The position numbers and the translations under genes are program-made. From Crystallibacter degradans (GTDB lineage: Bacteria > Actinomycetota > Actinomycetes > Actinomycetales > Micrococcaceae): 64,000 nt of DNA. Below, in pieces: positions 56,196 to 64,000 of the stretch. Within the stretch, counting starts at the first letter, position 1, and each line of letters opens with the position of its first letter. The stretch covers positions 76,305-140,304 of the forward strand of contig NZ_JABBCH010000013.1 of assembly GCF_012952295.1 (NCBI RefSeq). Direction: 5' to 3'. Below the pieces are notes generated by a model that was not told where the DNA came from, made no database searches, and worked only from the letters and a program-made list of their open reading frames with translations.

Positions 56196-56303
56196 GCTCC
56201 GACTTGGCCGCATACCAACCCCACGCTCTCTGGGTGGTTCGGATGACGAAGCGGCCTGCATTCGCCGTTGGCAGATGGTGCGGGCAAGAGCACGCGAAAG
56301 GAC
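56196..56303 (+). repeat. Duplicated leader, copy B
   Basis: The + strand copy. It shares an exact 30-base block (56232-56261) with copy A, plus flanking CTCCGAC, ACCAACCCCA and GTGCGGGCAAGAGC. It is about 15 bases shorter than copy A because of a gap after the 30-base block. It ends 21 bases before the antitoxin-like start codon. Confidence 0.85.
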
Positions 56304-56323
56304 CGGTGCCCGGCACCGTTTTT
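56304..56323 (+). promoter_or_regulatory. Terminator-like hairpin directly before the antitoxin-like gene
   Basis: CGGTGCC-C-GGCACCG followed by five T residues (56319-56323), then C and the ATG at 56325. As drawn the loop is one base, so the real stem would be shorter. It may attenuate transcription or mask the start codon. Confidence 0.45.
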
Positions 56324-56324
56324 C

Positions 56325-56489
56325 ATGACCAATATTTCCACTGCGCGCCAGGATCTGCGCGTAATGAGCCTCCATGACTACGAGCAGGTAGCAGCCGCCC
56401 GGGAGGATTTTGTCGATTTCCTCCTCCGCACCGGCCGCGCTGCCGCAGCCCGGTCTGCCGTCGCCAGCCCGATCAACACCGGCTCGTGA
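56325..56489 (+). CDS. Short antitoxin-like protein (VapB position)
   Basis: Protein of 54 residues from the ATG at 56325 (MTNISTARQDLRVMSLHDYEQVAAAREDFVDFLLRTGRAAAARS). An ATG at 56364, with AGGA upstream, would give 41 residues and may be the real start, since the first ATG sits right after a hairpin. The 4-base overlap (GTGA) with the PIN-domain gene is typical of toxin-antitoxin pairs. I see no clear ribbon-helix-helix or AbrB signature, so the antitoxin role rests on position. Confidence 0.5.
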   Translation: MTNISTARQDLRVMSLHDYEQVAAAREDFVDFLLRTGRAAAARSAVASPINTGS

Positions 56490-56947
56490 GGGAGCAACCC
56501 GGCCTGCTGCTTGATACGGACGTGGTGACGGAGGTGCGTAGCGCCGAGCCGCACGCCGCCGTCGTCGATTTCCTGCAGCAGCGCAAACACCTGCGCATCT
56601 TCATCTCCGCGCTGACCGTTGGGGAGCTGCGCGCCGCGCACGCCCAAGCGGGAACTGAGCGAAACAACGACGACGGCCGCTGGCTTGCGGAACTCACCAA
56701 GCGTTTTGAAGGCTTCATCCTGCCGGTGGACCTGAAAGTCGCAACGGTTTGGGGGCCCATGTCCAGCCGCCCGGATGTTCCGGCCGTGGAGTCGCTCATT
56801 GCGGCCACGGCCGTCCGGTACTGCCTGACGGTGGTGTCACGCAACGTCGCCGGCTACAGCAAACTCGCCGTGCCGGCCATCGATCCGTGGCAAGTGGGCC
56901 GGTACGCCGTGGCGCAGGAGCCGGCACCGGATCATCGGCCCGGGTAG
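56486..56947 (+). CDS. PIN-domain (VapC-like) protein with degenerate active site
   Basis: PIN-fold protein of 153 residues: LLLDTDVVTEV (D10), ISALTVGELRAA (E47), then VESLIAATAVRYCLTVVSRNVAGYSKLAVPAIDPW. In active VapC toxins this last part reads D-x-LIAATA and RN-x-x-D-F. Here the third acid is E102 and the fourth position is G123, so two of four metal-binding positions are altered. VapC toxins are ribonucleases held inactive by their antitoxin. The gene overlaps the upstream short frame by 4 bases. It may be a decayed toxin or one with different chemistry. Confidence 0.78.
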   Translation: MREQPGLLLDTDVVTEVRSAEPHAAVVDFLQQRKHLRIFISALTVGELRAAHAQAGTERNNDDGRWLAELTKRFEGFILPVDLKVATVWGPMSSRPDVPAVESLIAATAVRYCLTVVSRNVAGYSKLAVPAIDPWQVGRYAVAQEPAPDHRPG

Positions 56948-56998
56948 CGCCCGCCAAGGGGAACTGTGGAAGCTGGCGGAACTGGATAGGCTTTCCTT

Positions 56999-57925
56999 AT
57001 GTTCCGGTACACCTTGCGCCAGATCCAGTACTACGTGGCCGTCGCGGAGTCCGGCTCCATCAGCGGTGCCGCGCTGGCCTGCCATGTGTCGCAGGCGGGA
57101 ATGTCGCTGGCCATCAACGAGCTGGAAAAGGCCGTCGGCACCCAGCTGATCGTCCGGCGGAAGGCGAAGGGCATTACCCTGACCACCGCGGGGCGGGGTT
57201 TCCTCAAGGACGCCCAAGTGCTCCTGCGTGAAGCGGAGGAGATCCAGGCGCGGATCGAAGAGCGGCACGGGGAGCTGGCCGGGCCGCTGGCGATCGGCTG
57301 CTACACCACTCTCTCCGCGTTCTGGGTCCCGTTGATGACGGCCGGATTCGCGGCACCGAATCCCAAACTGGAACTCACCATCACCGAGGGCGCGGCCGAC
57401 GAGCTGCAACTGCAGATGCTGGAGGGCCGGCTCGATGCCGTGCTGACCCACACGCGGCATGTCACCGGCGGCGCGGAAATGCGGGTGATCAAGGAGGGAC
57501 GGCCGTATATCCTGCTGGGCGCGGAACACCGGTTGGCCGGCCGCAAGAAAATTGCCCTGCCGGAACTCGCCGAGGACGACATGGTGCTGCTGGACATCCC
57601 GGCCGTGCGGGACAACCAGCTGCCGAACCTGCGCGACGCCGGGCTGGACCCGAAAATCGCCTGGCGGTCCACCAGCTTTGAGGCGGTGCGCGGGATGGTG
57701 GCCCGCGGGTTGGGCTACACGGTCCTGGTGCAGCGGCCTCCGCTGGATGTCAGCTACGAAGGCCTGCCGCTGGTTTGCGTTCCCATCGACGGGCACATTG
57801 GCCACAGCGACATCTGTTTCGCCTACCCGGGGCGGCAACGGTTAAGCCGGCGCTTGACCGCGCTGATGGATTATTGCGCCCAGAGCGTCGACGCTGGCGA
57901 CGGCGCGGCGGGGAGGCAGGGCTGA
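56999..57925 (+). CDS. LysR-family transcriptional regulator
   Basis: Regulator of 308 residues. The N-terminal helix-turn-helix is LRQIQYYVAVAESGSISGAALACHVSQAGMSLAINELEKAVGTQLIVRRKAKGITLTTAGRGFL, followed by the two-lobed effector domain (GPLAIGCYTTLSAFWVPLMTAGFAAPNP, MLEGRLDAVLTH). It is convergent with the MFS gene of the MBL-MFS operon and is a possible regulator of that unit, although LysR genes more often sit divergent to their targets. The ATG at 56999 starts the domain directly. Confidence 0.92.
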   Translation: MFRYTLRQIQYYVAVAESGSISGAALACHVSQAGMSLAINELEKAVGTQLIVRRKAKGITLTTAGRGFLKDAQVLLREAEEIQARIEERHGELAGPLAIGCYTTLSAFWVPLMTAGFAAPNPKLELTITEGAADELQLQMLEGRLDAVLTHTRHVTGGAEMRVIKEGRPYILLGAEHRLAGRKKIALPELAEDDMVLLDIPAVRDNQLPNLRDAGLDPKIAWRSTSFEAVRGMVARGLGYTVLVQRPPLDVSYEGLPLVCVPIDGHIGHSDICFAYPGRQRLSRRLTALMDYCAQSVDAGDGAAGRQG

Positions 57926-57976
57926 CCGGGCGGCCGAACCGGAACGCCGCTTAACCGAAAGCCCGCTTAACCAAGT

Positions 57977-58004
57977 GGTGCCGGCTCCCGCAGGAACCGG
58001 CACC
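57977..58004. terminator. Hairpin between LysR and MFS genes
   Basis: GGTGCCGG (57977-57984) pairs with CCGGCACC (57997-58004) between the convergent stops. T-rich sequence follows at 58017-58022 on the + strand. Confidence 0.6.
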
Positions 58005-58033
58005 GCCGTCGTCGTACTTTTACCGTTGTACTT

Positions 58034-59374
58034 TTATTTCATTTCACTGCTCAGGTCCATGTTCTTGCCTTCCTTCGTGGCCAGCACACAGACGGCCGCC
58101 ACGACGAAGGAGAGCAGCCAGACCAGGCCGACCAGCCACAGTTCCCCGCCGGCGAGGAGCACGAGTCCGGAGGCGATCATCGGGGTGAAGCCGGCGCCGA
58201 GGGTCGAGGAAGACTGGTAGGTCAGCGAGGCGCCCGTGTAGCGCATCCGGGTGGGGAAGAGCTCGGCCACGAAGGCGCCGAACGGCCCGAAGATCACACC
58301 CTGGATGACGCCGTTGGCCAGGAACAGGCCGATGGCGAAGCCCCACAGCGTGTCGGTCTGCAGCAGCCACAGGATGGGGTAGGCCAGGACGGCTCCGGCG
58401 ATCATGCCGGCCAGCATGACCGGCTTGCGGCCGTACTTATCGCTCAGGCGGGACGCGAACCAGATGGCCACGATGGTCAGGGTGGCACCGACCGCCTTGA
58501 TGTTGAGGACCGAGGTGGTATCTACGCCGGCCTCGATGATGTAGGAGACAGCCCACACCGTCATCAGGCCCTGCACCGTGTAGGAGCTCATGCCGGCCAG
58601 CACACCCAGAACCAGGTTCTTCGGGTACTTGGTGACGACCTCGACAAAGGGGATCTTCTTCTTTTCCGCGGTGGCTTCGAGTTCCAGGAACAGCGGCGTT
58701 TCGGCGACCTTGAGCCGGATGACCAGGCCCACGGCGATCAGCACGAGGCTCAGCAGGAACGGGATCCGCCAGCCCCAGCTCATGAACGCTTCCTCGGGCA
58801 GGGTGGAGAAAGCCGAAACGGTCAGGGTGGCCAGCACGGCGCCGGCGGGACCGCCCATGTTGGCGAAGCTGGCGGCGAAACCGCGGCGCTTTGCCGGGGC
58901 ATGCTCGAGGGCAACCAGCATGGCTCCGCCCCATTCACCGCCGACGGCGAGTCCCTGGACAAGCCGCAGCACCACCAGCAGGATGGGTGCCGCCATGCCG
59001 ATCTGCGCCGTGGTGGGCAGCAGGCCGATCAGGGTGGTGCCCGCACCCATCAGGGTCATCGACACGATGAGTACGGTCTTGCGGCCGATCCGGTCGCCGA
59101 AGTGGCCGAAGATCGCGCCGCCCAGCGGACGGGCAACGTAACCGACGGCGAGGGTGCCGAAGGACATGAACAGCCCGACGGCGGGGGAGACGTTGGCGAA
59201 GAACACCTGGTTGAAGACGATGGACGCTGCCATCGCGTACAGAATGAAGTCGTAGAACTCGATGGCGCTGCCGATGAAGCTGGAGGCCAGAATGCGGCGC
59301 ATCTGCTTCGTGTTCAGGCTCTCCGAGATGGATGATGCCTGGGGCTGCGGGGGAGTCATGGTATTAGCACTCAT
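58034..59374 (-). CDS. MFS transporter, metabolite:H+ symporter (ShiA/PcaT-like)
   Basis: Twelve-helix carrier of 446 residues: KQMRRILASSFIGSAIEFYDFILYAMAASIVF at helix 1, GHFGDRIGRKTVLIVSMTLMG, QGLAVGGEWGGAMLVALEHAP and RLSDKYGRKPVM are the family loops. Members import aromatic or dicarboxylic acids. Its ATG overlaps the stop of the upstream MBL hydrolase gene by 4 bases, so the two are translated together and the hydrolase probably acts on the imported compound or its product. Confidence 0.92.
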   Translation of the reverse strand: MSANTMTPPQPQASSISESLNTKQMRRILASSFIGSAIEFYDFILYAMAASIVFNQVFFANVSPAVGLFMSFGTLAVGYVARPLGGAIFGHFGDRIGRKTVLIVSMTLMGAGTTLIGLLPTTAQIGMAAPILLVVLRLVQGLAVGGEWGGAMLVALEHAPAKRRGFAASFANMGGPAGAVLATLTVSAFSTLPEEAFMSWGWRIPFLLSLVLIAVGLVIRLKVAETPLFLELEATAEKKKIPFVEVVTKYPKNLVLGVLAGMSSYTVQGLMTVWAVSYIIEAGVDTTSVLNIKAVGATLTIVAIWFASRLSDKYGRKPVMLAGMIAGAVLAYPILWLLQTDTLWGFAIGLFLANGVIQGVIFGPFGAFVAELFPTRMRYTGASLTYQSSSTLGAGFTPMIASGLVLLAGGELWLVGLVWLLSFVVAAVCVLATKEGKNMDLSSEMK

Positions 59375-60429
59375 TGGACAGAAGCCATTTCTTCCAGAAT
59401 ACGGTCAGTGGAGTCAGTACCGAAGGGAATAACGTCCAGATCGTTCGGGACGTAGAAGCGGCCGTCGAAGTCGGCGCCGGCGCTTTCCCACACGGACACG
59501 GGAGTGGTGCCTGGTACTAAATGGTGCAGGGCCAGAGCTTTTGCCCCTGCACGGTTGGCCAGTGCGACTGCTTCAGCGGCACTGGTGTGCGATTTCTTGT
59601 GGTGGTCGATGGAGGCCTGGCCGGTGGAATTTGCAGCCGAGCCATACGCGCGCTGCACCCAGTCGAAATCGATCGCCTCATGGAGCAGCAGATCGGTGTC
59701 CGCTGCGAGGCGGACCAGGTTCTCGCACGGTGCAGTGTCGCCGGAGATGGTGACGGAGCCGTGCTCGGTATCGAACCGGAAAGCGAAGGCGGGGGCGACC
59801 GGCGGATGCTTCACCAGCGTGGCCGTCACCGTCACGTTTTCGTCCCGGTAGATCTCGAAGCCCTCCATGGCGGGAGTGGGATTTTCGTTCGGGTGGTAAC
59901 CACTCGCCATCGGAATTTGGATGTCTTCGGGCACAAAGTAGTCGAAGGGCGAGGGCCGCAGCGCGTCCAGAATCCGGTCGTTCAGGTCCGTGGCGTAGGC
60001 GGCCATCAGGTGGGTGAACATTGACTTGGTGCCGGGAGTCGGGTTCTCGGGGAAGACCGGCGAAGGCGCGACGGCGGCACGGGATGAAACCGGGGGAAGC
60101 TCGCCGCGGTCGCCGGGGCCGATGATCTTGATCTGGTGCTGGTTGTCCTTCAGGGTGAACATGCCGAAGATGGCCAGGCTGCCCAGATCGATCGTGTGGT
60201 CCGAATGCAGGTGCGTGATGAAGATGCCGCGCAGGGAGTTGACCGGAAGCCCGGCCAGCATGAGCTGGCGTCCCACGCCGTGCCCGGCGTCCACCAGGTA
60301 GGTGCTGTCGCCAACAACGACGGCGGTGGCGATCCCCGAGCGCTTCCCGGCGTTCTCGCCGGTCCACCAGCGCGGACCGCCGGCAGTGCCTAGAGTGACG
60401 ACGCGTGGCGTCAGATCGGTACCGGTCAT
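59371..60429 (-). CDS. MBL-fold hydrolase (RNase Z/arylsulfatase-like group)
   Basis: Metallo-beta-lactamase-fold protein of 352 residues. The metal motif THLHSDHTIDLGSLAIFG (HxHxDH) lies near residue 72, with further ligands in TISGDTAPCENLVRLAADTDLLLHEA and the C-terminal ALHHLVPG. The RNase Z-like arrangement is shared by many bacterial ester or lactone hydrolases. ATG at 60429 with AAGGAG 9 bases upstream is chosen over 60462. Joined to the MFS carrier gene by a 4-base overlap, so a catabolic hydrolase role is more likely than tRNA processing. Confidence 0.87.
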   Translation of the reverse strand: MTGTDLTPRVVTLGTAGGPRWWTGENAGKRSGIATAVVVGDSTYLVDAGHGVGRQLMLAGLPVNSLRGIFITHLHSDHTIDLGSLAIFGMFTLKDNQHQIKIIGPGDRGELPPVSSRAAVAPSPVFPENPTPGTKSMFTHLMAAYATDLNDRILDALRPSPFDYFVPEDIQIPMASGYHPNENPTPAMEGFEIYRDENVTVTATLVKHPPVAPAFAFRFDTEHGSVTISGDTAPCENLVRLAADTDLLLHEAIDFDWVQRAYGSAANSTGQASIDHHKKSHTSAAEAVALANRAGAKALALHHLVPGTTPVSVWESAGADFDGRFYVPNDLDVIPFGTDSTDRILEEMASVQ

Positions 60430-60591
60430 GTTGCAGATCTCCTTGGATGTGTTGCCTACCACTTCCTATCGATACTCCGATATCTGCAAAGACCTGTAAA
60501 ACTGTTTAAACCGGAGATCTAAAATAGTTTTGCTTATGTGGTGCGGGTTTAGCCGAGGTGATGGAGCTGACTAGCCTGCCGCGCAGGCCGT

Positions 60592-61431
60592 CTAACCCAT
60601 GGTGATGAGGCCGACGGCGGCGCCGGCGCCCATCAGCCCGACGAGCTGCCGTCCGGTCAACCGCTCCCTCAGCACGGTGATGCCCAGGACCACGGGGAGC
60701 ACCGGATAGAGGGACGAGAGCACCACCGCGATGCTCATCAACTGCAACTGGGCCGCGAGCATGTAAAGCGTGAGGGCCAGTGCCGCCATGCCTCCAATCA
60801 GTGCGGCAGCCAGGACCGTCCGCGCCCCGATACCGCGCAGCTTGACGGCCGACGGCCGGGCGAGCGGCAGGATGGCCAGGGCGGCGGCGACGCGGCCGGC
60901 AACAATCGGCCACAGTCCTGCTTCTGCCCCCGCCTGGGCCAGGGCGATGTACTGCACGGCGATTCCAATGCTCGAGAACAGGGCGTCGAGCGTGCCGGCG
61001 GCTCTTGGGCCCTGTGCGCCGTTCCTGGTGACGGAGATCAGCCACAGTGCCGGGATGGCCAACGCGATTCCCAGCCAGGCCGGAACGGTTGGCCGGTCAC
61101 CCAGGACCGTTACGCCGATGAGGATGGGAAGGGCGGTGCCGCCGACAGCGACAAAGGGAACGACGACGCTCATGCTGCCGCGGCTGAGGCCGCGGTAAAG
61201 GAACACCATGCCCATGCCCGTCCCGATGCCGGACACCGCGCCCCAGGTCAGGTCCGCCGGCTCAACGGACGGAGCCGGGAAGAACGGCGCGGCAGCCAGG
61301 CTGAGCAGTAGGGCGCCCAGCTGGCCGATGAGGGCGATGGTTGTCGGATCGGCCCGTCGCGATAACAAACCGCCGACGAAGTCCGCGACGCCATAAAAGA
61401 ACGCCGAACCAAGAGCGAACAGAATTGCCAC
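60592..61431 (-). CDS. EamA/DMT-family transporter
   Basis: Membrane protein of 279 residues with ten helices in two EamA repeats: AILFALGSAFFYGVADFVGGLLSRRADPTTIALIGQLGALLL for the first and TLDALFSSIGIAVQYIALAQAGAEAGLWPIVAGRVAAALAI for the second; the end AVVLSSLYPVLPVVLGITVLRERLTGRQLVGLMGAGAAVGLI is the typical second-repeat closure. These carriers export metabolites such as amino acids. The start is GTG at 61431 without a strong ribosome binding site. No operon partner is present. Confidence 0.9.
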   Translation of the reverse strand: MAILFALGSAFFYGVADFVGGLLSRRADPTTIALIGQLGALLLSLAAAPFFPAPSVEPADLTWGAVSGIGTGMGMVFLYRGLSRGSMSVVVPFVAVGGTALPILIGVTVLGDRPTVPAWLGIALAIPALWLISVTRNGAQGPRAAGTLDALFSSIGIAVQYIALAQAGAEAGLWPIVAGRVAAALAILPLARPSAVKLRGIGARTVLAAALIGGMAALALTLYMLAAQLQLMSIAVVLSSLYPVLPVVLGITVLRERLTGRQLVGLMGAGAAVGLITMG

Positions 61432-61577
61432 GGCTCAGGCTGCCCATGCCGAATACTGCATGCCTCATGCAACCATCAGCGGCGGCTCGTGGCAACGGCC
61501 CGGATGCATCGACTGATCCTCGGGAGCATGATTGGGTTGGCTCATGGATATGGCCGCGGGACGGGCGATTGTTGGCT

Positions 61578-61856
61578 ATGAGTAAGCACCTAGGGCAAGC
61601 CTTGCGGATTGGGCTGCCGGTGGCCGCGGTGCTGCTCATGGTTGTTGGTGTCGCGCTGACGTTTGTCGTTGCCGGAAACGAAACGTTCGGCTGGTTCGCC
61701 TATGCGCCGCTGGCCGAGGAGACCATGACCGGCGGCGGCAGCCTGTTGTTGCTGACGGGATGGGACCAGCTAGGCCTGGCCCTGACGGTTCTGGGCCTGC
61801 TGCTGCTGACCTTCTGGTCCGGGTACTGGACTGGACGGCGCCGTCGTCGTTCTTGA
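61578..61856 (+). CDS. Small two-helix membrane protein, hypothetical
   Basis: Protein of 92 residues from the ATG at 61578 (MSKHLGQALRIGLPVAAVLLMVVGVALTFVVAG). Helix 1 covers about residues 11-32, a short outside loop follows (NETFGWFAYAPLAEET), and helix 2 covers about 58-83, ending in the basic tail GRRRRRS. The topology and positive-inside tail support a real small membrane protein. I do not recognise a family. The Shine-Dalgarno is weak. Confidence 0.6.
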   Translation: MSKHLGQALRIGLPVAAVLLMVVGVALTFVVAGNETFGWFAYAPLAEETMTGGGSLLLLTGWDQLGLALTVLGLLLLTFWSGYWTGRRRRRS

Positions 61857-61925
61857 AAAGTCCTTGGAAACTGGGCCGGGTTCTGTTCCTCTACCGCGGA
61901 TCATCCTTTATTCCTACACTGCAGT

Positions 61926-63137
61926 ATGAGCATAGATGTTGAGCAGCTGTACCGGGACCTGCACGCCCACCCCGAGCTCTCCTTCCAGGAGCACCGGACC
62001 GCCGGGATTGTGGCTGAGCATCTTCACGCCCTGGGGTTCACCGTGCACCCCGGGATAGGAGTAACGGGTGTGGTCGGCATCCTCACCAACGGTCCGGGCG
62101 GGACCGTCCTGCTGCGCGCGGACATGGATGGCCTGCCCGTAGAAGAGGCAACAGGACTGGACTATGCCAGCACCGCGCGTGGAGTCGACCAGGATGGCAA
62201 GGACGTACCGGTCATGCATGCCTGCGGCCACGACGTTCACGTCGCCTGTCTGATCGGGGCGCTGGAAAGGCTCGTGGACGAGCGGGCAAACTGGCAAGGA
62301 ACGGTCGTCGCGGTATTCCAACCCGCCGAAGAGTCGGGCGGCGGAGCTCAGGCCATGGTCGACGCCGGCCTCTTCGACCTTGTTCCTCACCCCGACGTGG
62401 TCCTCGGGCAGCACGTCGCACCGTTTCCGGCGGGTTGGATCGGCATTCGGCCCGGCGTCGCCATGGCATCAGCGGATTCGATCAACGTCACGATGTTCGG
62501 TGCGGGCGGTCACGGTTCCAGGCCGGAAACAACCGTCGATCCGGTGGTCATGGCAGCTGCCACAACCATGCGGCTCCAGGGGATCGTCTCGCGGGAGCTG
62601 GCAGCCGGCGATTCGGCCGTTCTGACCGTCGGGCAGCTTCACGCCGGAACCAAGAACAACATCATTCCCGCGGAAGCCACCTTGGGGATCAGCCTGCGCA
62701 CCTTTGATGAGCCGGTACGGACGAAGATGGTGAACTCCATCGAGCGGATCGTCCGAGGTGAAGCATCGGTATCGGGTGCCGTCAAGGAACCGCTGTTCAG
62801 CTACGACGAACACTTCCCACTGACCCGCAACGACGAACAGGCAACCATTCGAACGACGGCGGCACTGGGCAACGTCTTCGGCCAGCAGATTATTGATCCC
62901 GGCCCGATATCCGGAAGCGAAGATGTCGGAGTGCTCGCCACTGCTGCCGGGGTGCCGCTTGTTTTCTGGTTTCTCGGGGGTGCCGATCCGTCCCTGGCTG
63001 AGGCCTTGGCGTCTACCGGCAGGCTGCCTGAAGATATTCCTTCGAACCACTCGCCACATTTCGCGCCCCTCGTCCAGCCGACTCTCGGACTAGGGATTGA
63101 TGCGCTGGTCGCTGCGGCACGCGAATGGCTGGATTAG
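61926..63137 (+). CDS. M20-family amidohydrolase (N-acyl amino acid / hippurate hydrolase type)
   Basis: Zinc peptidase-like enzyme of 403 residues: LHAHPELSFQEHRTAGIVAEHL, LLRADMDGLPVEEATGLDYAS (metal aspartate), MHACGHDVHVACLIGA, VFQPAEESGGGAQAMVDAGLF (catalytic and metal glutamates), GGHGSRPETTVDPV (dimerisation histidine) and SGSEDVGVLA. These are the M20D motifs of aminoacylases and hippurate hydrolases that free amino acids from N-acyl forms. No Shine-Dalgarno precedes the ATG at 61926, so the message may be leaderless. Substrate not determined. Confidence 0.92.
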   Translation: MSIDVEQLYRDLHAHPELSFQEHRTAGIVAEHLHALGFTVHPGIGVTGVVGILTNGPGGTVLLRADMDGLPVEEATGLDYASTARGVDQDGKDVPVMHACGHDVHVACLIGALERLVDERANWQGTVVAVFQPAEESGGGAQAMVDAGLFDLVPHPDVVLGQHVAPFPAGWIGIRPGVAMASADSINVTMFGAGGHGSRPETTVDPVVMAAATTMRLQGIVSRELAAGDSAVLTVGQLHAGTKNNIIPAEATLGISLRTFDEPVRTKMVNSIERIVRGEASVSGAVKEPLFSYDEHFPLTRNDEQATIRTTAALGNVFGQQIIDPGPISGSEDVGVLATAAGVPLVFWFLGGADPSLAEALASTGRLPEDIPSNHSPHFAPLVQPTLGLGIDALVAAAREWLD

Positions 63138-63252
63138 CGAGGAATCCTAGCGGGGGCGGCTGACCCGAAAATTTTTGAAGAACTTCCGCGAAACCCGTCA
63201 GACGATGTGTTTAAGCGTCTGTATTGTCATGGCCGGATGATGGACTGAAGTC

Positions 63253-64000
63253 ATGGCAACGGAAGAGCAATCGGCACCGGTTTCCGGTTCCCCGGCCCCC
63301 GGACAGGAGTCCGCGGGGCAGGGGCCGGCGGGGCAGGGGTTTTCGGTGCGCTGTCTTCAGCCGGGCCGGCCCGTGACTGCCGCGCAGCGGCAGGAAGCCC
63401 TGCGCAAAGCCCTGGAGCGGCTGGACCTCCATGCTGCGCAGGACCGCAAACGCGGCCTGGCACAGGCACGTGAATATATTGCGGCCGGCAAGCCGCCGAA
63501 GCATGCCACGATGGCCGGCTATATGGAGGAGATCTACGCCGAGGCGCGCGGCCCGGTCCTGGACCCGCCGAAGCTGGAGGACTACGGCGAAGACCCGCTG
63601 GCCGGCCAAACGGTGCCCGCCCGGGTCGGGGAGCCGGAGCATCTGGGGGCCAGCGCCGGTCTCGATGACTTCGCGGCCTGGGAACGCGAGGAAACCTGGG
63701 CCAGTTGGCCGCCGTCGGGTCCGTTCCCCGAGAACTGGGGCCCCGCCGAAGACCTCGCCGGGCTGCCCGCGGAACTGTTCTCCGAAACGCACGGGGAGTA
63801 CTACGCCGAGCGCCTGCGCCGGATCACCGAAGGCACCCCCGCAGACTGGTTCGCCCTCTTCGAAGCCACCGCTAACTCCAGCAACCCTGGCACCAACGCC
63901 AGCGACGCCGGTGATGCCGCTGATGCCAATGATGCGGCCGACACTGGTGACGCCAGTAGCACCAACGACGCGGCTGATGCCGAGGCCGCCACCGCCATCA
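63253..64000 (+). CDS. Hypothetical protein, partial (runs off the right edge)
   Basis: Frame from the ATG at 63253 stays open to base 64000 (about 249 codons). The N-terminal 25 residues are S/G/A/P-rich, followed by helical stretches (RQEALRKALERLDLHAAQDRKRGLAQAREYIAAGKPP) and a W/E-rich middle. The visible end is an A/D/N/T-rich repetitive linker (DAGDAADANDAADTGDA). Such linkers occur in the variable part of actinobacterial DUF222/HNH proteins, but no HNH or DUF222 motif is visible before the cut, so I leave it unassigned. The antisense frames here are shadows. Confidence 0.65.
   Translation, partial: MATEEQSAPVSGSPAPGQESAGQGPAGQGFSVRCLQPGRPVTAAQRQEALRKALERLDLHAAQDRKRGLAQAREYIAAGKPPKHATMAGYMEEIYAEARGPVLDPPKLEDYGEDPLAGQTVPARVGEPEHLGASAGLDDFAAWEREETWASWPPSGPFPENWGPAEDLAGLPAELFSETHGEYYAERLRRITEGTPADWFALFEATANSSNPGTNASDAGDAADANDAADTGDASSTNDAADAEAATAI

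Noticed and set aside
56067..56375. 102-codon - strand frame over the duplicated leader
   Set aside because: It shares translated similarity (MQAASSSEPP) with a frame over the other leader copy, but this simply reflects the nucleotide repeat; neither has a ribosome binding site or known domain.
59371..60429. RNase Z (tRNA 3' processing) for the MBL-fold protein
   Set aside because: The HxHxDH motif is shared with many hydrolases, and the 4-base overlap with a metabolite carrier gene points to a catabolic enzyme rather than tRNA maturation.

Overview
The window comes from a high-GC Gram-positive chromosome, most likely a soil member of the Micrococcaceae (Arthrobacter / Paenarthrobacter type). 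The clues are strong GC bias with long antisense reading frames, GTG/TTG starts, IclR/GntR/PucR regulators, a ydaO-type leader on an M23 peptidase gene, and proteins resembling those of soil actinobacteria. I see no rRNA, tRNA, CRISPR array, insertion sequence or phage gene. The organism is inferred from gene content, not from a marker gene.

Region 1 (1-22.5 kb) is an integrated N-methyl and one-carbon catabolic island. It holds a BCCT betaine-type transporter (cut by the left edge), a three-component Rieske demethylase (ferredoxin, FAD reductase, GbcA-like oxygenase), two IclR regulators, creatinase with an MFS carrier, a yeast-type cytosine deaminase, and an NCS1 permease beside a PucR regulator. 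A tight operon follows: glyA-soxBDAG-sdaA-purU, divergent from a GntR regulator. Betaine and creatine would converge on sarcosine, then glycine, serine and pyruvate, with methyl groups passing to tetrahydrofolate, formaldehyde or formate.

Region 2 (22.8-35.8 kb) contains a TetR/DHA2 efflux pair, a LOG-family protein, an MbfA-like ferritin/VIT1 protein and a DUF202 pair. Next comes a likely guanidino-compound locus: sodium-solute symporter, XRE-cupin regulator, sugar dehydrogenase-like enzyme, agmatinase-family ureohydrolase and ThDP decarboxylase. Two divergent promoter regions of this locus share a 42-bp element. A DUF4190 membrane protein closes the region.

Region 3 (35.9-42.9 kb) is a D-galactonate-type operon: GntR regulator, ABC importer without an ATPase, DgoD, KDPG/KDPGal aldolase and a PfkB-type kinase. 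An orphan Vsr endonuclease follows.

Region 4 (43.4-51.7 kb) has an MTHFR-like gene facing a GlcG/HbpS-FdhA-LigM cassette (O-demethylation and formaldehyde oxidation), the M23 peptidase with its c-di-AMP riboswitch, an MBL-rhodanese protein, an FMN reductase and a PPOX-fold protein.

Region 5 (51.8-64 kb) has a RecB-like nuclease / RNase H-like / SF1 helicase fusion, and a small gene and a degenerate VapC-type toxin pair that share an inverted duplicated leader. After these come a LysR regulator, an MFS/MBL-hydrolase operon, an EamA permease, an M20 amidohydrolase and a gene cut by the right edge.

Across the window the 11-mer AACGACGGCGG occurs 10 times on the + strand and twice on the - strand, independent of gene direction.
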